64,000 nt of DNA, from the NCBI RefSeq assembly GCF_033807715.1, contig NC_084591.1, forward strand, positions 24,797,090 through 24,861,089, written 5' to 3'. The notes under the pieces were generated by a model. The model saw only the letters and a program-made list of their open reading frames with translations. It was not told the origin of the DNA and made no database searches. The stretch is from Cololabis saira. Taxonomy: Eukaryota; Chordata; Actinopteri; Beloniformes; Belonidae. A program made the translations under genes and the position numbers. Positions 1 through 11,960 of this stretch are shown one piece after another. Every line of letters starts with the position of its first letter. The stretch's first letter is position 1.

Positions 1-3000
1 ATTTTTTTCCAGCGGGAAGAGATCCGTTTAACAGTGCAGAGAAATTGAGCTTTTATAAGACAAGTGCGTAAAAATGTCAAGCTCCTGTACCTACACTCTT
101 CCTGCCTGTGTCCTTCCTGCCCATGAATCTTCTCCGACCTCTCAGATGACCGCTGCCGTGCCGGGACTGCGCTTATGTGTGCATCCTGCTTTAGAGCTCG
201 TGTCACCAGCAGGTCTCAGGCTTTCAACATATAAATTATTCAATTAAATATTCCAGACCTCTGTTGGACCTTTCCGAAATCGCCCAGTACAAAAATATCG
301 TAAGCTGTCTATTTTGGAGAGCAGTGCCTCATGTAGACGAGATGAAAGTTTTGAAAGCTCAACTCCAAAAATGTGAGCAGAGGTCAAGCAGAGAAGGGTG
401 GAGGACTGGAAGGATGAATAAAAAAATGAATGTCATACACAGAAATGATTTCTGACAAAGGAGAAAAAAACGTACAGATGAATGTTGCATAGGCCTGTTC
501 TTATCTATTCTTGTTGATAAAGTGCACTGTTGGTGGGTTTTATGAGCTAATACTGTATTTTGGTTGGATTCACTAACAATATCCGGTTGTAGGGAATCAC
601 AATTGTGAACCTTTTTTCTGTAAAGAAATAATATTGAGGTCTTGAACAGATTTTACAGCCATGTTTAGGTATAAAACTGGGTTCATATCTGAAGACATAA
701 ATAAAAATAGGCAGAGAATCAAATTAAGACAAAGACAGAGGACTGAATACACTCCAAAAAATTGTGACGTCACTCTCAACATAAAGTGGATTTTAATTGT
801 CGCAGTAATATGCCTTGACAATCACAGATGTAATCCTTTAAAAAATTTGGATGTAAAAGACAAAAGATGATGAACAGCATTCCAGGCAGCCATTTTTCTT
901 CGCCCTCGGAAGTCCTTTGTAGGAACACATGATCCATCTTCCATTTTTAAAGTTATAAGCTGAGGCATCCTTTCCAGCTGGGAAATTTATTACATTTTCC
1001 TACAGAAGCTCTTCTGCTCTACCCTGATTAATTTTTTATGGCAAAGGTTTAATCCTATTTTTATGAGGCGGAGAAACAAGAAGGAAAAAGTGATGTCACA
1101 ACTCTTAGTGCTATAGCTGTGTCACCTGAAAGGTCAAATATGTTCTCCTTTAGCAAAATGGATATTTCTCCTAAAGATTTTTATCTCCCATTTGCAGCTG
1201 CGGTTTTATTATCTCTAAGTGTTTACTCCTAGTTTGAGGTGCAGTGTCTGTGGGATTTTCTAGCTGAATTGGATATTATGCTCTTACTCGGAGCGTGGCA
1301 GGGGAACTTCTTGCTGTTGTTTAACTTTCATCAGTCTGCGCTGAATCAGATCAGGCAAAAGACAAACTCCTGTCGTTACCTGCATCAGGTGTCGTGTGTC
1401 CTTCATGTCTCATGCCTTATTTACTGTCCTGATCTACGCCTCATTCTCTTCCTCTGCACTCCTCATCTCATCTACACTCCTCCCGGGCTCTGTTAATTCT
1501 GCGCCATGTCTGACTAGGTTTATATCCAACCCCCCCTTCTCCTCATAACACGACCATTATGGACCTTATCACTCCTGCCACTCAAAGTCATTGGGAGCTC
1601 AGACTCTGTATTTTCTTTTTCCTCCCTCTCTACCTGTCTTTCTGGTTTCTCCATCTCTGTTTTTCCACTCTCTCCGTTATGACAGTCAGGAGTACGCCGA
1701 GCCGCAGTACATATGTCCAGCTGATAAAGACGCAAGCAGTGATGGTTGTTGCACCAGGCACAGGACAGCAGGGCCCTGTCAGTACCGGTCCGTCATGGGG
1801 GCCGGCTAACGGGTGTCACGGATTATGCCGGGCTTTGCATGATTGCTTGACTAGTTCCAAGATACACGCCGTGCTTTACCCTGGATGATACCTGGGTGTA
1901 CCTGGCCAGAAATCCCTCTCAGAACAAGTGAGGACTCAGACAGGATTCGTTCGGTTCATGTGAGGTCGGAGGCAGCTTGTTCATCTGCCTGGGCATGTGG
2001 TTGTTTTAATGACATAAAAAATCTCACATTTGTATTAATAAGACAGACGTAGAGGTGTCGATATAGATTGTGTCCTTGCAGGTATAAAAAAAGGGTATAG
2101 AGATTTTATTTGGTGGTGTTGTTTCAATTTTACTCTGAATTAATCCAACTTGTGACAGCTTATTGTAAACTAATTATATATGCAGGAATTTGCAATTTTA
2201 TTCCATTTACTGTGTTATTCATCATCCATAATTTCATAATTGTACATATCATTTTGATAATTTCATGTCAACCAGGTGTGCAGTAAAATAGTAACCTTGA
2301 AGGGTTACCAGCTTATTCTAATCACATTTGGGGACTTGCACGATGGATCTTGGCACACCCATGTCTCATAGATATATATAATATATACACACACACACAC
2401 ACACACATATATGTCTGTGTGTGTATTTCAACTCTCAAAGAGTATAGAAGCTGCATTGTTGAGTGTCAGATTAATCAAAAGTCTATCTTGGGAAGCAGCC
2501 GGCTCATAAGGTGTTGAAATTTAATAAATGCGCAGGTAAGCTTATTAAATCTTCAGAAATACTTACAGTATGCAGGCTTTAAGCCAGGAGGAAGGGTAAA
2601 AAGTGTGAGTTTTTGCCTGAGTGTGTTTGGGTGGGTGGATTGGGAGTCGGCATTAGTGAAGAAAGTTGTCACCGTGTATAGGATTGTGTTGGACAGTGAA
2701 TGATCCCATAAACAATTGTGCCTTGTTGCAGACTTGCTGTCTGTTTACGTCTCACTCTACCATGAATAAAGCTGCTTAACGGCACATAAAGGACCAGCTT
2801 CTTGAAAATGCCCATGTTTCTTGTTCAACTTGAGGGATTTCTTCTAAATTTTGACTCTTCAGGCTCAGTCAGATCTATCCGTGTCTGTTATTCCTGGCTC
2901 CTAAAATCATAAGATGGCAACGGCCCAATGACGTGCTTCAAGATAGACCTCTGGGTGACAGAACATTTTAAATACTGCGAAGCCAACTCAAAGTTTTTCA

Positions 3001-4877
3001 GCATTAGAAAGGGATTTGCAGTGCCAATAAAAAATCCATCACACGTTTTTAAATGTTTCAGATATAATGAAGGATGAAATGATGAAGGTGTCATTTTGAA
3101 CATGCGTATGTGATTTATTAGCATGTAATGTTCAGATTCATCAGCATCCGCTCTCTGGTTGACAGAGACCTTTGGAAAAGTTTACTGAGACACCCAGAAA
3201 AAAGCAACATGATGATTTGAAGTCTCCCGGGAAGATGGACTTCAAATAGTTCTGTTGCTGTCTTGTCAAAATAATGTTGTCTCTGGAGGTTAAATGTGAT
3301 GGGCCTTTGTTATCTGTCTTCCCTGTCAGAGGAAATCTTTGGGGCAGCACGGACGTGTCATAAAGTGCTTTCCATTAGGACAAATGAACAGGCACTCAGC
3401 TGTTGTCAAGCTGCCTATCAGTGCAGCAACAAGAACCATCTGTATTCATAACATATTCTGACAGACATCCAGGAATAAGATAAATTAAATGAGGTGATCT
3501 CCATCCAGGTCTGTTCGAGGGTAAGTATGCCAGCATGGTAATCTCTATATCCCATGGTTAGTATATGTGTATGTTTTTTTTAGAAGAACACATTGGAAGA
3601 GCCAACATTTCTGTTGTGGATGGAAATCTTATTTAAGGACAAAGCTCTGCCCAGGACAGTCAGACTGGGGCGGGGAAAAAAAAACGTCTAGTTGCTGGCT
3701 TCCAGACAAAGAGATTAAAGACAAATTAAAAACCTACATAAGAAAATGGAAACTGTTTCCACAGTAATATTAATGAGGCAGAGCACGTATTAAAAGTTGC
3801 TCTGTGAAGCTGGCAGCTGTACCGTCTTCCAAGGCTTTGCATCTCTTTTCCAGGCAATTTGCCAGATGTTAAGGTATTCCTTACCATTCCATCTGGTGGG
3901 AAACAAATACACTGTTCTTGACAGTGTTGACATGAAGGTTTATTGGATTGCATTGTATTTTCTTAAATTAGACAGCTGTTTTAATTTAGTTTGCAGATGT
4001 TTACAGCAAGTTTTTGAGTCCTCCTGAATTTAAATTTAGCGAAATTTAACAAAGGGACCTCAAGTGATTGATCAAGGAACTGATGATTGAATCATTTGCA
4101 CTATTTTCAAAATGTGTGAGATTTTATTTACATTAAATTAATTAATTTCAACATGTAACAATGGATATTATCCTTATACAAAAAATAATGAGGTTCATAA
4201 TCTGAAATTGCAAACATGGTTTCCTCCGGGGACATGGCATGGCCGTGTTATAAATAAAACCTCTGTGGAAGGGAATAGAAAAAAACTCATAAGATTTAAA
4301 AATAGACTCTTTATTTATAACTTTACCACAAATGTAAAGTTATAACACCTATATTCTTATGTGAAACTAATTTTAAAACTACATTCCGTCAAACAAAAAT
4401 AAAATCCTCACTTTATATCTACTCCCCTCGCCGCTTCTCTTAAGTTCCCTTGTTGGCACGAAATGCATTCTGGAATACTTTCTGGAAGCCCGTTGTTCCT
4501 TGTGCAGGGCTCAGCCAAATTACTCAGCGAGCCGATGGGAACACGCCCACCGCAATCTGAAATATCTGCAGAGCTGCCGGCAGACATTTACAGTGGAATA
4601 AACTGTTAGATGTGTTGACTCAACAACAAAATCAGAAATTACCGTCGCGTTTAGCCGATGCTGGGTGCGGAAAGGCGACTGGGTGTCGTTTACAGATGAG
4701 TAAGTGATAACGGCTAGCCATTGGTTGAGTCGACTGTCAATAATTTTAGTAATACATTTATTGCTTAATATAAACTCTCCTGATGTGGTGGTAAAAATTC
4801 ACCTGGAAGTTGTCATGGATGTGAAATCAAACGATTGAGACCAAAACAGCTTTTTGAAACAGGTAGTAAATATGCTC
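1..4877. other. cdh13 upstream intron, no gene seen
   Basis: Intronic, mostly AT-rich sequence upstream of the EC3 exon. It holds a short (CA)n tract at about 2387-2406 flanked by ATATAT. A perfect TGACGTCA (CRE-like) octamer occurs at 765-772. A locally GC- and CpG-richer patch lies at about 1680-1890. No coding exon, RNA gene or recognisable transposon could be supported. Confidence 0.6.
2387..2406. repeat. short (CA)n microsatellite
   Basis: A tract of about ten CA units inside a wider ATATAT-(CA)n-ATATAT-(TG)n low-complexity stretch. Confidence 0.85.
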
Positions 4878-4893
4878 TAAACTTGGACATTTT
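4878..4893. repeat. left target-site duplication of the LINE
   Basis: The 16-bp sequence taaacttggacatttt, identical to 5895-5910 on the other side of the LINE insertion. Confidence 0.88.
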
Positions 4894-5894
4894 CTTTTTT
4901 TTGAAATTCTCTTTTTATTTAGAACAGCAGTATTCCAACTTACACATTTATGCATTCAATCTTTAAACTTAAATGATTCCGTCCCTACTGTCCTCCAGGC
5001 ATTTTTTATGAACAGTAATTGAAAACACTAACAGAAAAATAAAAAATAAAAAATAGAAATAAAAATAAAGAAAATAAAAATAAAAACCAGGGAGCGCACC
5101 CATGTTTACAGTCATTACATCACCTAAAAAAATAGTTCACATGAAATCGGATGTGATTGGTTTCACATACTCAGTCCATTTGGACCAGATCTTATAAAAG
5201 TTTTCTTTCTCAACCTTGAGGGAGGAAGAGATCTTCTCCATAACATAGATCTCGTAGATGATCCCAATCCAGTCGTTGATAGTGGGGGGTTCTACTTTCA
5301 ACCATTTCCTTGTAAGACATTTCTTACTGGCTGCCAACAGTATAGTCAGCAGTTTTTTGTCTTTTCCATTCCACGTTTCGAACCTTATGTCTCCCAAAAA
5401 TAACGTTTTCACAATTCAAAGGCATGGTTACATTAAAAATATTCTCCACATGCATCTGTATCTCCTTCCAAAAAGGTCTTATAACTTGGCAGTCCCAAAA
5501 AATATGGAAGTGGTCAGCTCCCTGAGACCCACATAGTCTCCAACAGGCATCCCCGCTGCCCTGATATCGTTTTTGAATGGGTGTGATAAAAAATCTTGTA
5601 ATACTTTTCCAACAGAACTCCCTCCAAGTATTTGACCCAGTTGAGATCCATTGTAGTTGGCATATTCTTTCCCAGCTTTCCTGTGTGATTATTACCCCTA
5701 TTTCCTTTTCCCATTTGCTTTTTATATAATCTGTATCATCTTGTTTGGAAAGTTGTATGGTCTTATATAATTTGGAGATAATTTTATTACTTGATTCAGA
5801 CTTAATTAATGATAAAAAGACCCCCATGAACCCTGATTCATCGATTCCTAACCCCTCTTTAATGTTTTTGTCAAAGTAGTGTCTCACTTGTAGG
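4894..5894 (-). mobile_element. 5'-truncated L1-like LINE insertion with target duplication
   Basis: About 1 kb of a fish L1/Tx1-like non-LTR retrotransposon in minus orientation. It keeps only the C-terminal end of ORF2 and the 3' region. The coding relic runs from about 5887 down to 5137 and is broken by a frameshift near 5330-5410. Its first piece contains the zinc-knuckle-like motif CWRLC...H.H....C (C-x3-C-x8-H-x4-C) typical of the L1-type ORF2 C-terminus. The second piece (KKLLTILLAASKKCLTRKWL, INDWIGIIYEI) resembles the ORF2 tail. The + strand left edge is T-rich (cttttttttg), meaning an A-rich 3' tail on the minus strand. Both edges carry the same 16 bp. Endonuclease and reverse transcriptase are missing, so it is dead. 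Confidence 0.88.
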
Positions 5895-5910
5895 TAAACT
5901 TGGACATTTT
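5895..5910. repeat. right target-site duplication of the LINE
   Basis: The 16-bp sequence taaacttggacatttt, identical to 4878-4893. The perfect match suggests a relatively recent insertion. Confidence 0.88.
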
Positions 5911-6234
5911 ACCTTGGGAGTCAGTGGAGATTTACGCTTTTGGAGTCGGCCTCTATCAGTCAGTCGAGGAAATGCAACGAATCATAGTTCCTCATGAGTG
6001 TCAATGAGGAAGTGAGATGGTTGGCACTTGGTCTACACGAGCCTCCACTAGATGCATCCTCAATAAAATGAGTGCAACGACAACACATCCGGGTAATTCA
6101 TCTGTTCTTGTGTTTAGATGCCCATTCTTGCAATTGGAATAGTACTTTGACGTTTCACAAGAATGCAAGAACACAAGTTCACGTAGGACGCATATTGACA
6201 AACGGCCATGAACAAGGCTGATGAAGCTGTGCCG

Positions 6235-6420
6235 GTGGAAGGAAGAAACGTCCAGATGGAAAGACCAACAAAAATGTTGTTCTTTGCACTATTAGCAGGA
6301 AGGAGTTTGCTAATAGCAGGAGCACTTTCACCCTTTATTCACACTTAAACGAAAAAATGTTGGGCCATTGCTGTATTGTTAGATCAGCTGCTAATGATAG
6401 CATGACTGTTACAAGAAACC
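6235..6420 (+). pseudogene. hAT transposase BED-finger relic
   Basis: The translated + strand around 6275-6370 reads NVVLCTISRKEFANSRSTF then TLYSHLNEKM. This resembles the ZBED/hAT-type BED zinc finger (C-x2-C...YHL-x-AKH), but the second zinc-ligand Cys position reads Ser and the last His is lost. The adjoining frame is broken on both sides. No terminal repeats are clear. Best read as the decayed N-terminus of a hAT-family transposase or ZBED-like copy. Confidence 0.5.
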
Positions 6421-6429
6421 GGTGTCACC

Positions 6430-8440
6430 GTTCAGGGTTCAAATTCAGAAATAAAATGTCAGTCTATGATGAACAAATAGAACAAATCACTGGTGAGACT
6501 GGTCACTGTGATCTGGAGACCACCCTCCGTGGTAGAGGATGAGGTGCAACAAGAGCTTGCTGGAGACTTCTTTATTTTTTACCAGGGATACATAAGGTAG
6601 TATTTTTTTCTAAATAGGATTATTTGTTGTTTTTTTTTTTTCCCAAGATGTTTCAAATGGGAGCACTTGAAGCCAATCAATAGTTTGGCATTTTTGGTCA
6701 CAATTTCCACTGTTCTGAAGCTGATGGCTGTTTTATCTGTGCTCTATTGGTCTGTATAGTAGACTGATCTGAAAATTGAGTGAGATTTCGAGGTTTAAGC
6801 TTATGCATATTGATTCATCAAATAAGACGTAGATTTGCTATTTCTTGTGTCAAACATTGTAATGCTTTTAATGTAGAATAATCAATTACAAAGCATCTTA
6901 TTAAATATATATCAAGAAGATGTTTTTGGGAGTAGAGTCCCAGCCCTAACAACACCGTTATATATGCCAAGTGACGTTAATCTAAGGTTATACTGTACAC
7001 ATCTAACTCTAAGGTCTGGAAAGGATTCTACTATTTCTTATGTTATCCTGATATATAAAACCTTGAGACTACTCTGGCTAGTTAGGAATTTTCTTCTAGA
7101 CTTTCAGGTGACTGGTCGCTTTGTGCTCTAGGTGGAATTGAGGCCTTATCAGCAGAGGAACAGCAGCCCAGTGGCCACATCACACAGGATGCTAGGGTTC
7201 CTTCACGCGCATGAGTGGTCCACATGATTAAACCTGGCCTGAGCAATTTGTTTTTTGTTGGTTTTCTGGGGGGCTGTGTTTGCATGTACATGGCTGTTGA
7301 TGTGTTTGTTTAAGAAAGGGGAGAACTTGCTCATAAATCTTTGTTTGGGTATGTCGTATCTGTAGTTTGAAGTGCAGAACAAGAGAACGATCGTAGGAAT
7401 ACTCCTGACAACTATTTGTTTTTGATCACAGCTTTTGTGTTGTTTTGTTAGTGTGTGTGTGTACAGCTAGGGCTTCAGGTTTGTTTACAAAAGCTAAAGT
7501 AGCTGCAATTTAAACTGAAAACCTCAGTTTTAACAATAGTTTTTAATGTTTCCCAGATTCTGTAATTTTCACAACCTGCCTTTGTACAAAGCTGCCACAG
7601 GCTTGAAAGGACCGAAAGATTCGACAACACACGTGTAAGGAATGAGCCCAACCTCCTTTATTTAAAAGACGATGTTTTTTCGATCCCGTCTGGCCTAAAC
7701 GACTGCAAATGGTTTGGAGTGTTTTTAAACAAGGTTGGGATGAATAAAAAAGAAATGGAAGAAAGAATGGAAAGTGAAGAAATCAATGTTTGTCTCTCTT
7801 CAGATAAATGCACGGAACCCAGCAGTGCGAGCCAGTAAGAGGGTAATCTGTGAAACAACAATACCACGGGCTGACAGGAGACACACTAATCTAGGCTGGA
7901 CTACTGCTATCCTTAAACAGAGTGTTCTATGTCTAAAAGATTACACTGTAAGCTCAGACACAATAATGGCCCTGACACACACACACTTATACACACACAT
8001 CCATGCACGCTGACAGAATTGCTTCTGCCTTGCCCAGCGCTTTTGCAAGTGTAACCTCGATCACAATGTAGTCTTTAGGAGCCTTACTGGCTCGACGCAT
8101 CGATAAGAATCTGATTGAGGTCTGCAGCCAACAATGAGCCGTGAGGTGGGAATTGATTGACAATGGAAAATAAATGAGAGGCGCTGTGAGGACTTAAGTA
8201 GAGCACATGAATAGTGTTTATTTTCTCGTGTGGGCCACTGTATTTATGCGTCTACAGTCCGGGGGAATTAACGTTAAGCCGTATAGGTACAATACTTTTC
8301 TTGTATTTGACTGCAGAGTAATGATTTTTTTTTTTCAGGACTTACTTTCTTTGCACCTGGGAGTAAAAGCAGCTTTGGCATTTTGGCAACTGCTTGACCA
8401 GAAAGTTTCCAGAAAGATGAAAAATGAGAAGCTGCACTTA
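6430..8440. other. intron, nothing recognised
   Basis: AT-rich intronic sequence with short homopolymers and a brief (CA)-rich stretch near 7976-8005. Small open frames here have no coding signature that I recognise. Confidence 0.6.
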
Positions 8441-8640
8441 AGATAGATAGATATACTTTATTTATCCCAAGCTGAAAAATTGTAGTGTAGCGGCAGCATT
8501 ACACACAGTGACGGTGGACAAAATATAGGATAAGAATAAGTAACTATAAGAACAGACTGTACAAAATGTACAAAATATAATAAATATATCATATCAAGAT
8601 ATTATAAAACAAAATAAAGTAGCAAGCAGTTCAGTTAACA
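8441..8640 (-). mobile_element. LINE 3' end relic (Rex1-like)
   Basis: Begins agatagatagatatac followed by tttatttatcccaagctg, the inverted form of the (GATA)n-tailed 3' end of fish Rex1/CR1-group LINEs. An A-rich stretch typical of the 3' untranslated part of these elements follows. No coding sequence remains. The family assignment is from memory and may be another LINE with the same type of tail. Confidence 0.55.
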
Positions 8641-9963
8641 GTTCATCACCTAAAATCACAGACGTTAATGAGGTGATAACTATTTCAATACAGGCTTAGG
8701 AAACTGAAGTAAGCAAGGCTGCGATAAATTAAACCTGTCACCAGGAATTTGTGTCACATTTTCCATAAACTCACAAATAAATGACACAGAATTGGATTGC
8801 TGACATAAAGATTTTACTCTTAGTTGTTAGGCGCCCCACTGAGTTTCCTACAGGTTCCTGCAAAAGGCAAAACGCTTCTCCTCCCTTATACTTCTCTTTT
8901 TGTGTATTTATGTTTGATCAGCCTGATGAATACCACCACAAGACATGGTGATGACACCCTTCCTTCTGTCCAAAGGTCGATATTCCTTCAAACGAGAGCA
9001 GATTGGAGTCTGCTTGAACCATTTATGTTATGCTCAAATGCTAAAATTAACCTAAACCTAAGGGACAAGTATCAACAGTAAAAAATACAAACGTACAAGG
9101 AACTGGATCAATGGTTGCCCTGAGGAATCGAATCCCTCTCAGGCAGATGGTGAAAGCCACTAATATATACCATCAAAGTCTAAATGCATCTAACATTTTG
9201 AAGAAGGCAGGGCTCATAAACCTGTGAGCTCCCTTCGTATGATACACTGTAATCCTTAAAGCATATTCTGAAACAAAGCAGATGGTTTACCGCGCTGTGA
9301 TCGTCTAATGCTGGTTCATAGTCCAAAGTATCTCATTGAGTCTGAATGGGTTCGAACTGTGGTTATAGCATTGTTGTAATGAAATGTAAAGGTCTGTTTT
9401 AACGGTTACATTTTTGTCTCTCCTGCTGTAGCGCAGTCTGAAAACTAAACAGGATTTGTGTCTGAAAGCAGTAAAGGTCTATGTTTGTTCTGCATTCATT
9501 CAGCCGCAGCACCATCCCCATGCACCCCCAGAAGCAGAATATTATGGGTCCCCACACTTTCCCATTCTAGGAAAGAGAATGAGAAACTCTGCATTTATCA
9601 CATCTACTGTGATCAAGCTGCTTAATATTGTTGTTGTGATGGCCACGGTTTTACTGTGCACACCAGTGGAGTGTATGGGAAAACACATGTGTGAAGAAAC
9701 ACATAAATACTAGTTATTTTCTGTAAATGTCCAATCCTTTAAAAAAAAAAAAAAAACATCTTCCTGTTCGACTTAGTATGAAAAGGTTGTCCTATAAATG
9801 TTTCCTCATATTAAGTCTTCATAGTCTTTCAAGCTCAGGTTGAAGGTGTTTACCTGTGGAGTTTTACCTCCAGTCTGATTTGTTCTTTTAAAGCCTGTAG
9901 AGACAGAACCCCCATGTTTCCTCTCTCTCTAATGTGGATTTGTCTCTCCGTCTCCTTTAACAG
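8641..9963. other. intron before the EC3 exon
   Basis: Intron with no element recognised. It has a poly-A run at about 9740-9756. The last 60 bases are pyrimidine-rich (ctctctctaa..., tctccgtctcctttaacag) and serve as the acceptor region of the exon at 9964. Confidence 0.65.
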
Positions 9964-10146
9964 TTCGAGACTCGTGTGCATGAGGGTTCAACAGGCGTTG
10001 TGGTCAACTTGACAGTTGACGACAGAGACGACCCAGCAACAGGGGCATGGAGAGCCACTTACTCTATAATCAGTGGAGATCCCACCCGGAGCTTTGAGAT
10101 CCAAACCAACCCTGACAATAATGAGGGAATGTTGTCAGTTGTCAAG
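9964..10146 (+). CDS. cdh13: cdh13 (T-cadherin) internal exon, EC3 first part
   Basis: Internal coding exon of 183 bp (61 codons, phase 0 at both ends). It follows a pyrimidine-rich acceptor ending in ..tttaacag and precedes the donor gtaaag. The translation starts [18 protein letters not shown] and ends EGMLSVVK. It contains the cadherin Ca2+-binding motif DDRDDP, the strand WRATYSI and [10 protein letters not shown], and one N-glycosylation sequon (NLT). It matches my memory of human CDH13 at the start of EC3 (VEEGAVGVIVNLTVED..., ending NEGMLSVVK) clearly better than CDH2 or CDH4. T-cadherin is the GPI-anchored cadherin lacking a cytoplasmic tail; it binds adiponectin and LDL and acts in homophilic adhesion at the cell surface. 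The exon length equals the equivalent classical-cadherin exon as I remember it. There is no in-frame start or stop, so this is a fragment of a multi-exon CDS. The upstream neighbouring exon is not in the window. Confidence 0.95.
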
Positions 10147-10266
10147 GTAAAGAATGAATTATGATTGCTGTATCTTACAAATTAACTCAAGTCTTACCAT
10201 ATCAATATTTTATATTTATATAAATATATACTATATATGTCAATATATGATATTTCCCCCATCCAG
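10147..10266 (+). other. short cdh13 intron
   Basis: A 120-bp AT-rich intron between the two EC3 exons. It runs from donor gtaaag to acceptor ccatccag, with a run of tata/atat motifs in the middle and a short C-rich tract before the acceptor. It is phase 0. I see no inserted element. Confidence 0.9.
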
Positions 10267-10520
10267 CCTCTTAATTATGAGGCCACTGCATTCCATACAC
10301 TACTCATCAAAGTGGAAAATGAGGATCCTCTGGTTCCCCATGTCGGCTACGGCCCCAGCTCCACAGCTACGGTCCACTTCACGGTAGAGGATATCAATGA
10401 GGGCCCCGTGTTCTTCCCAGACCCCCTGATTGTCACCAGGATGGAAAACATCCCCGTGGGCAGCTTTGTGGCCTCACTCAATGCTACAGACCCAGACATA
10501 CTGGAGATGCAAAGTATAAG
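10267..10520 (+). CDS. cdh13: cdh13 internal exon, end of EC3 and start of EC4
   Basis: Internal coding exon of 254 bp, entering in phase 0 and leaving in phase 2 (the last two bases, AG, begin an Arg codon completed by the first base of the exon at 41330). The acceptor is ..ccatccag and the donor gtaagg. The translation begins [20 protein letters not shown] and ends [13 protein letters not shown]. Visible cadherin signatures are the L-[DN]-YE motif, the inter-domain linker [12 protein letters not shown] (human CDH13 also has the unusual NEGP instead of the common NDNAP) and DPD in EC4. One sequon, NAT, lies in the EC4 part. The NEGP linker and the [16 protein letters not shown] stretch are what most clearly point to CDH13 among cadherins. 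The exon covers the EC3-EC4 junction, where Ca2+ rigidifies the ectodomain. Confidence 0.95.
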
Positions 10521-10794
10521 GTAAGGACCTTCTCGGTATAATTAATTAGTAAGTGGAACTACAAAACTGTTCATCCTCTATGCAAGAAAAGTCGAAAGAG
10601 AGGGTTTATGTAACATGTGATTGCATGTAATCTGCTGGAGTTCACAGCTCCGTTTTTTCAGTATTGAGCTCTCTGAGTCCAATTCATCTGTACTATCTGC
10701 TGAACAACACACACAGATTAATCAGACTGTTTGAGAAGCCCATTAAAAATGCATTTCATAGTGAGGGCAATTATTTTATTAGATTCAGTTCAAT
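10521..10794. other. start of the 30.8-kb cdh13 intron
   Basis: Intron sequence following the donor gtaagg. No feature is recognised before the LINE relic. Confidence 0.6.
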
Positions 10795-10935
10795 AATTCT
10801 TTAATAATCACCAAATGATATGTTGCAGTAACTGTCATTATTTAAGTTTGTTCAAAGAGTCATTATAGAGGGTCATAGCTGTGGGCAGGAAGTAGCTCCT
10901 GTAGCGGTCCGTGTTGCTGCAGATCTGAACATCTG
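10795..10935 (-). mobile_element. LINE 3' region relic (Rex1-like)
   Basis: Contains ttctttaataatcacc, an A/T-rich stretch, then gtgggcaggaagtagctcc and tgtagcggtccgtgttgctg, phrases that recur in the 3' part of fish Rex1-type LINEs (antisense). It is degraded, with no open frame. Confidence 0.45.
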
Positions 10936-11020
10936 TCTGTGAGCTTTGACTTTAGTTTTATTTTTAATACATGAATTTTACCTTTTTATACATATGAACT
11001 TTAACCCGATGCCTTCCTAG

Positions 11021-11665
11021 TAGGGCTGGGCGATATGGACCAAAAGTCATATCTCGATATTTTCTAGCTAAATGGCGATACTCGATATATATCTCGATAT
11101 TTTTTCTGTGCCTTAATTGGGGTTTTCCCCAAAGCATTAAAGCATAGCATCTCTGTTAGCTTCATTTTTTTCTGAGGCAAACCCTTAAAAAAACTGTCAG
11201 TTTTAATACAATGCCATGTGCCAAATGTCACACAGGTACCTTTGTTAACAGAGGTCTGCACAATATCAAAATGTATAAAACAAATGAAATAATAAACATA
11301 ATTTATAATAATAAACTGCCTGCATATATAGAATAAAAATGCTTCTTGAATAAAATAAAACAAATATCCCTTTCCTGCATAACAATTAAATTAAAATACA
11401 CTGTGCAATTAATACATTGTAGACAGTAACAGGCAGACTTTTCCACTGAGGTTGACAGTTGTGCAAATAACAAAACATTTGTGCAAATCTCAAATAAAAC
11501 ATTCAAGTCAATTTGTCACAAAATAAGCTATATCAAAATCATAAAAAAAAAAATGTTAAAAAAAAAAAAAATATATATATATATTTAAAATCGATATAAA
11601 CGATATTGTCTCGTACCATATCGTGTTTGAAAATATATCGATATATATTAAAATCTCCAGCCAAC
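11021..11665. mobile_element. hAT-type MITE (TAGGGCTGGGCGATAT family)
   Basis: The left end tagggctgggcgatatgg and the repeated cgatat/tcgatat motifs identify an abundant non-autonomous hAT family of fish. The right end (cgatataaacgatattgtc..., atatatcgatatatattaa) is the expected inverted counterpart, but the final terminal repeat is damaged: only ..ctccagcc remains where cgcccagcccta is expected. It carries no transposase. A target duplication could not be confirmed. Confidence 0.65.
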
Positions 11666-11960
11666 GCACTTTTTTTTTTTTAGCTATTATGACATCCGCC
11701 TGCCAATCCTCACCTACTTGGTGTGCCGGTATGGCATCATCATCACTACATCTTTTTATCCCTGCATATGATTTGAATTTTTTTTTTTTTTTTTTTTTCA
11801 TTTTCACATTCCCTGTTTGCATTGCTCAGTGTTTCTGCTATTCCTCTGGGACATTTGCTGCTCAGGTGATGAAGTGCGGCACTGTACCGTGTCTGTGCGA
11901 CCGGGTAAACGAAAAACACATTGCAAAGCACTTAGCACAACCTAGGTATGGTAGATGGTG
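11666..11960. mobile_element. possible hAT-derived flank
   Basis: Two long poly-T runs surround sequence (cacctacttggtgtgccgg, and gtgcggcactgtaccgtgtc) that I associate with longer members of the same hAT family as the adjacent MITE. This may be the rest of a rearranged longer copy. No coding potential. Confidence 0.3.

Noticed and set aside
9964..10520. Classical cadherin (cdh2 or cdh4) instead of cdh13
   Set aside because: The linker NEGP, the stretch [16 protein letters not shown] and [10 protein letters not shown] agree with T-cadherin as I recall it and differ from the classical cadherins at the same positions.
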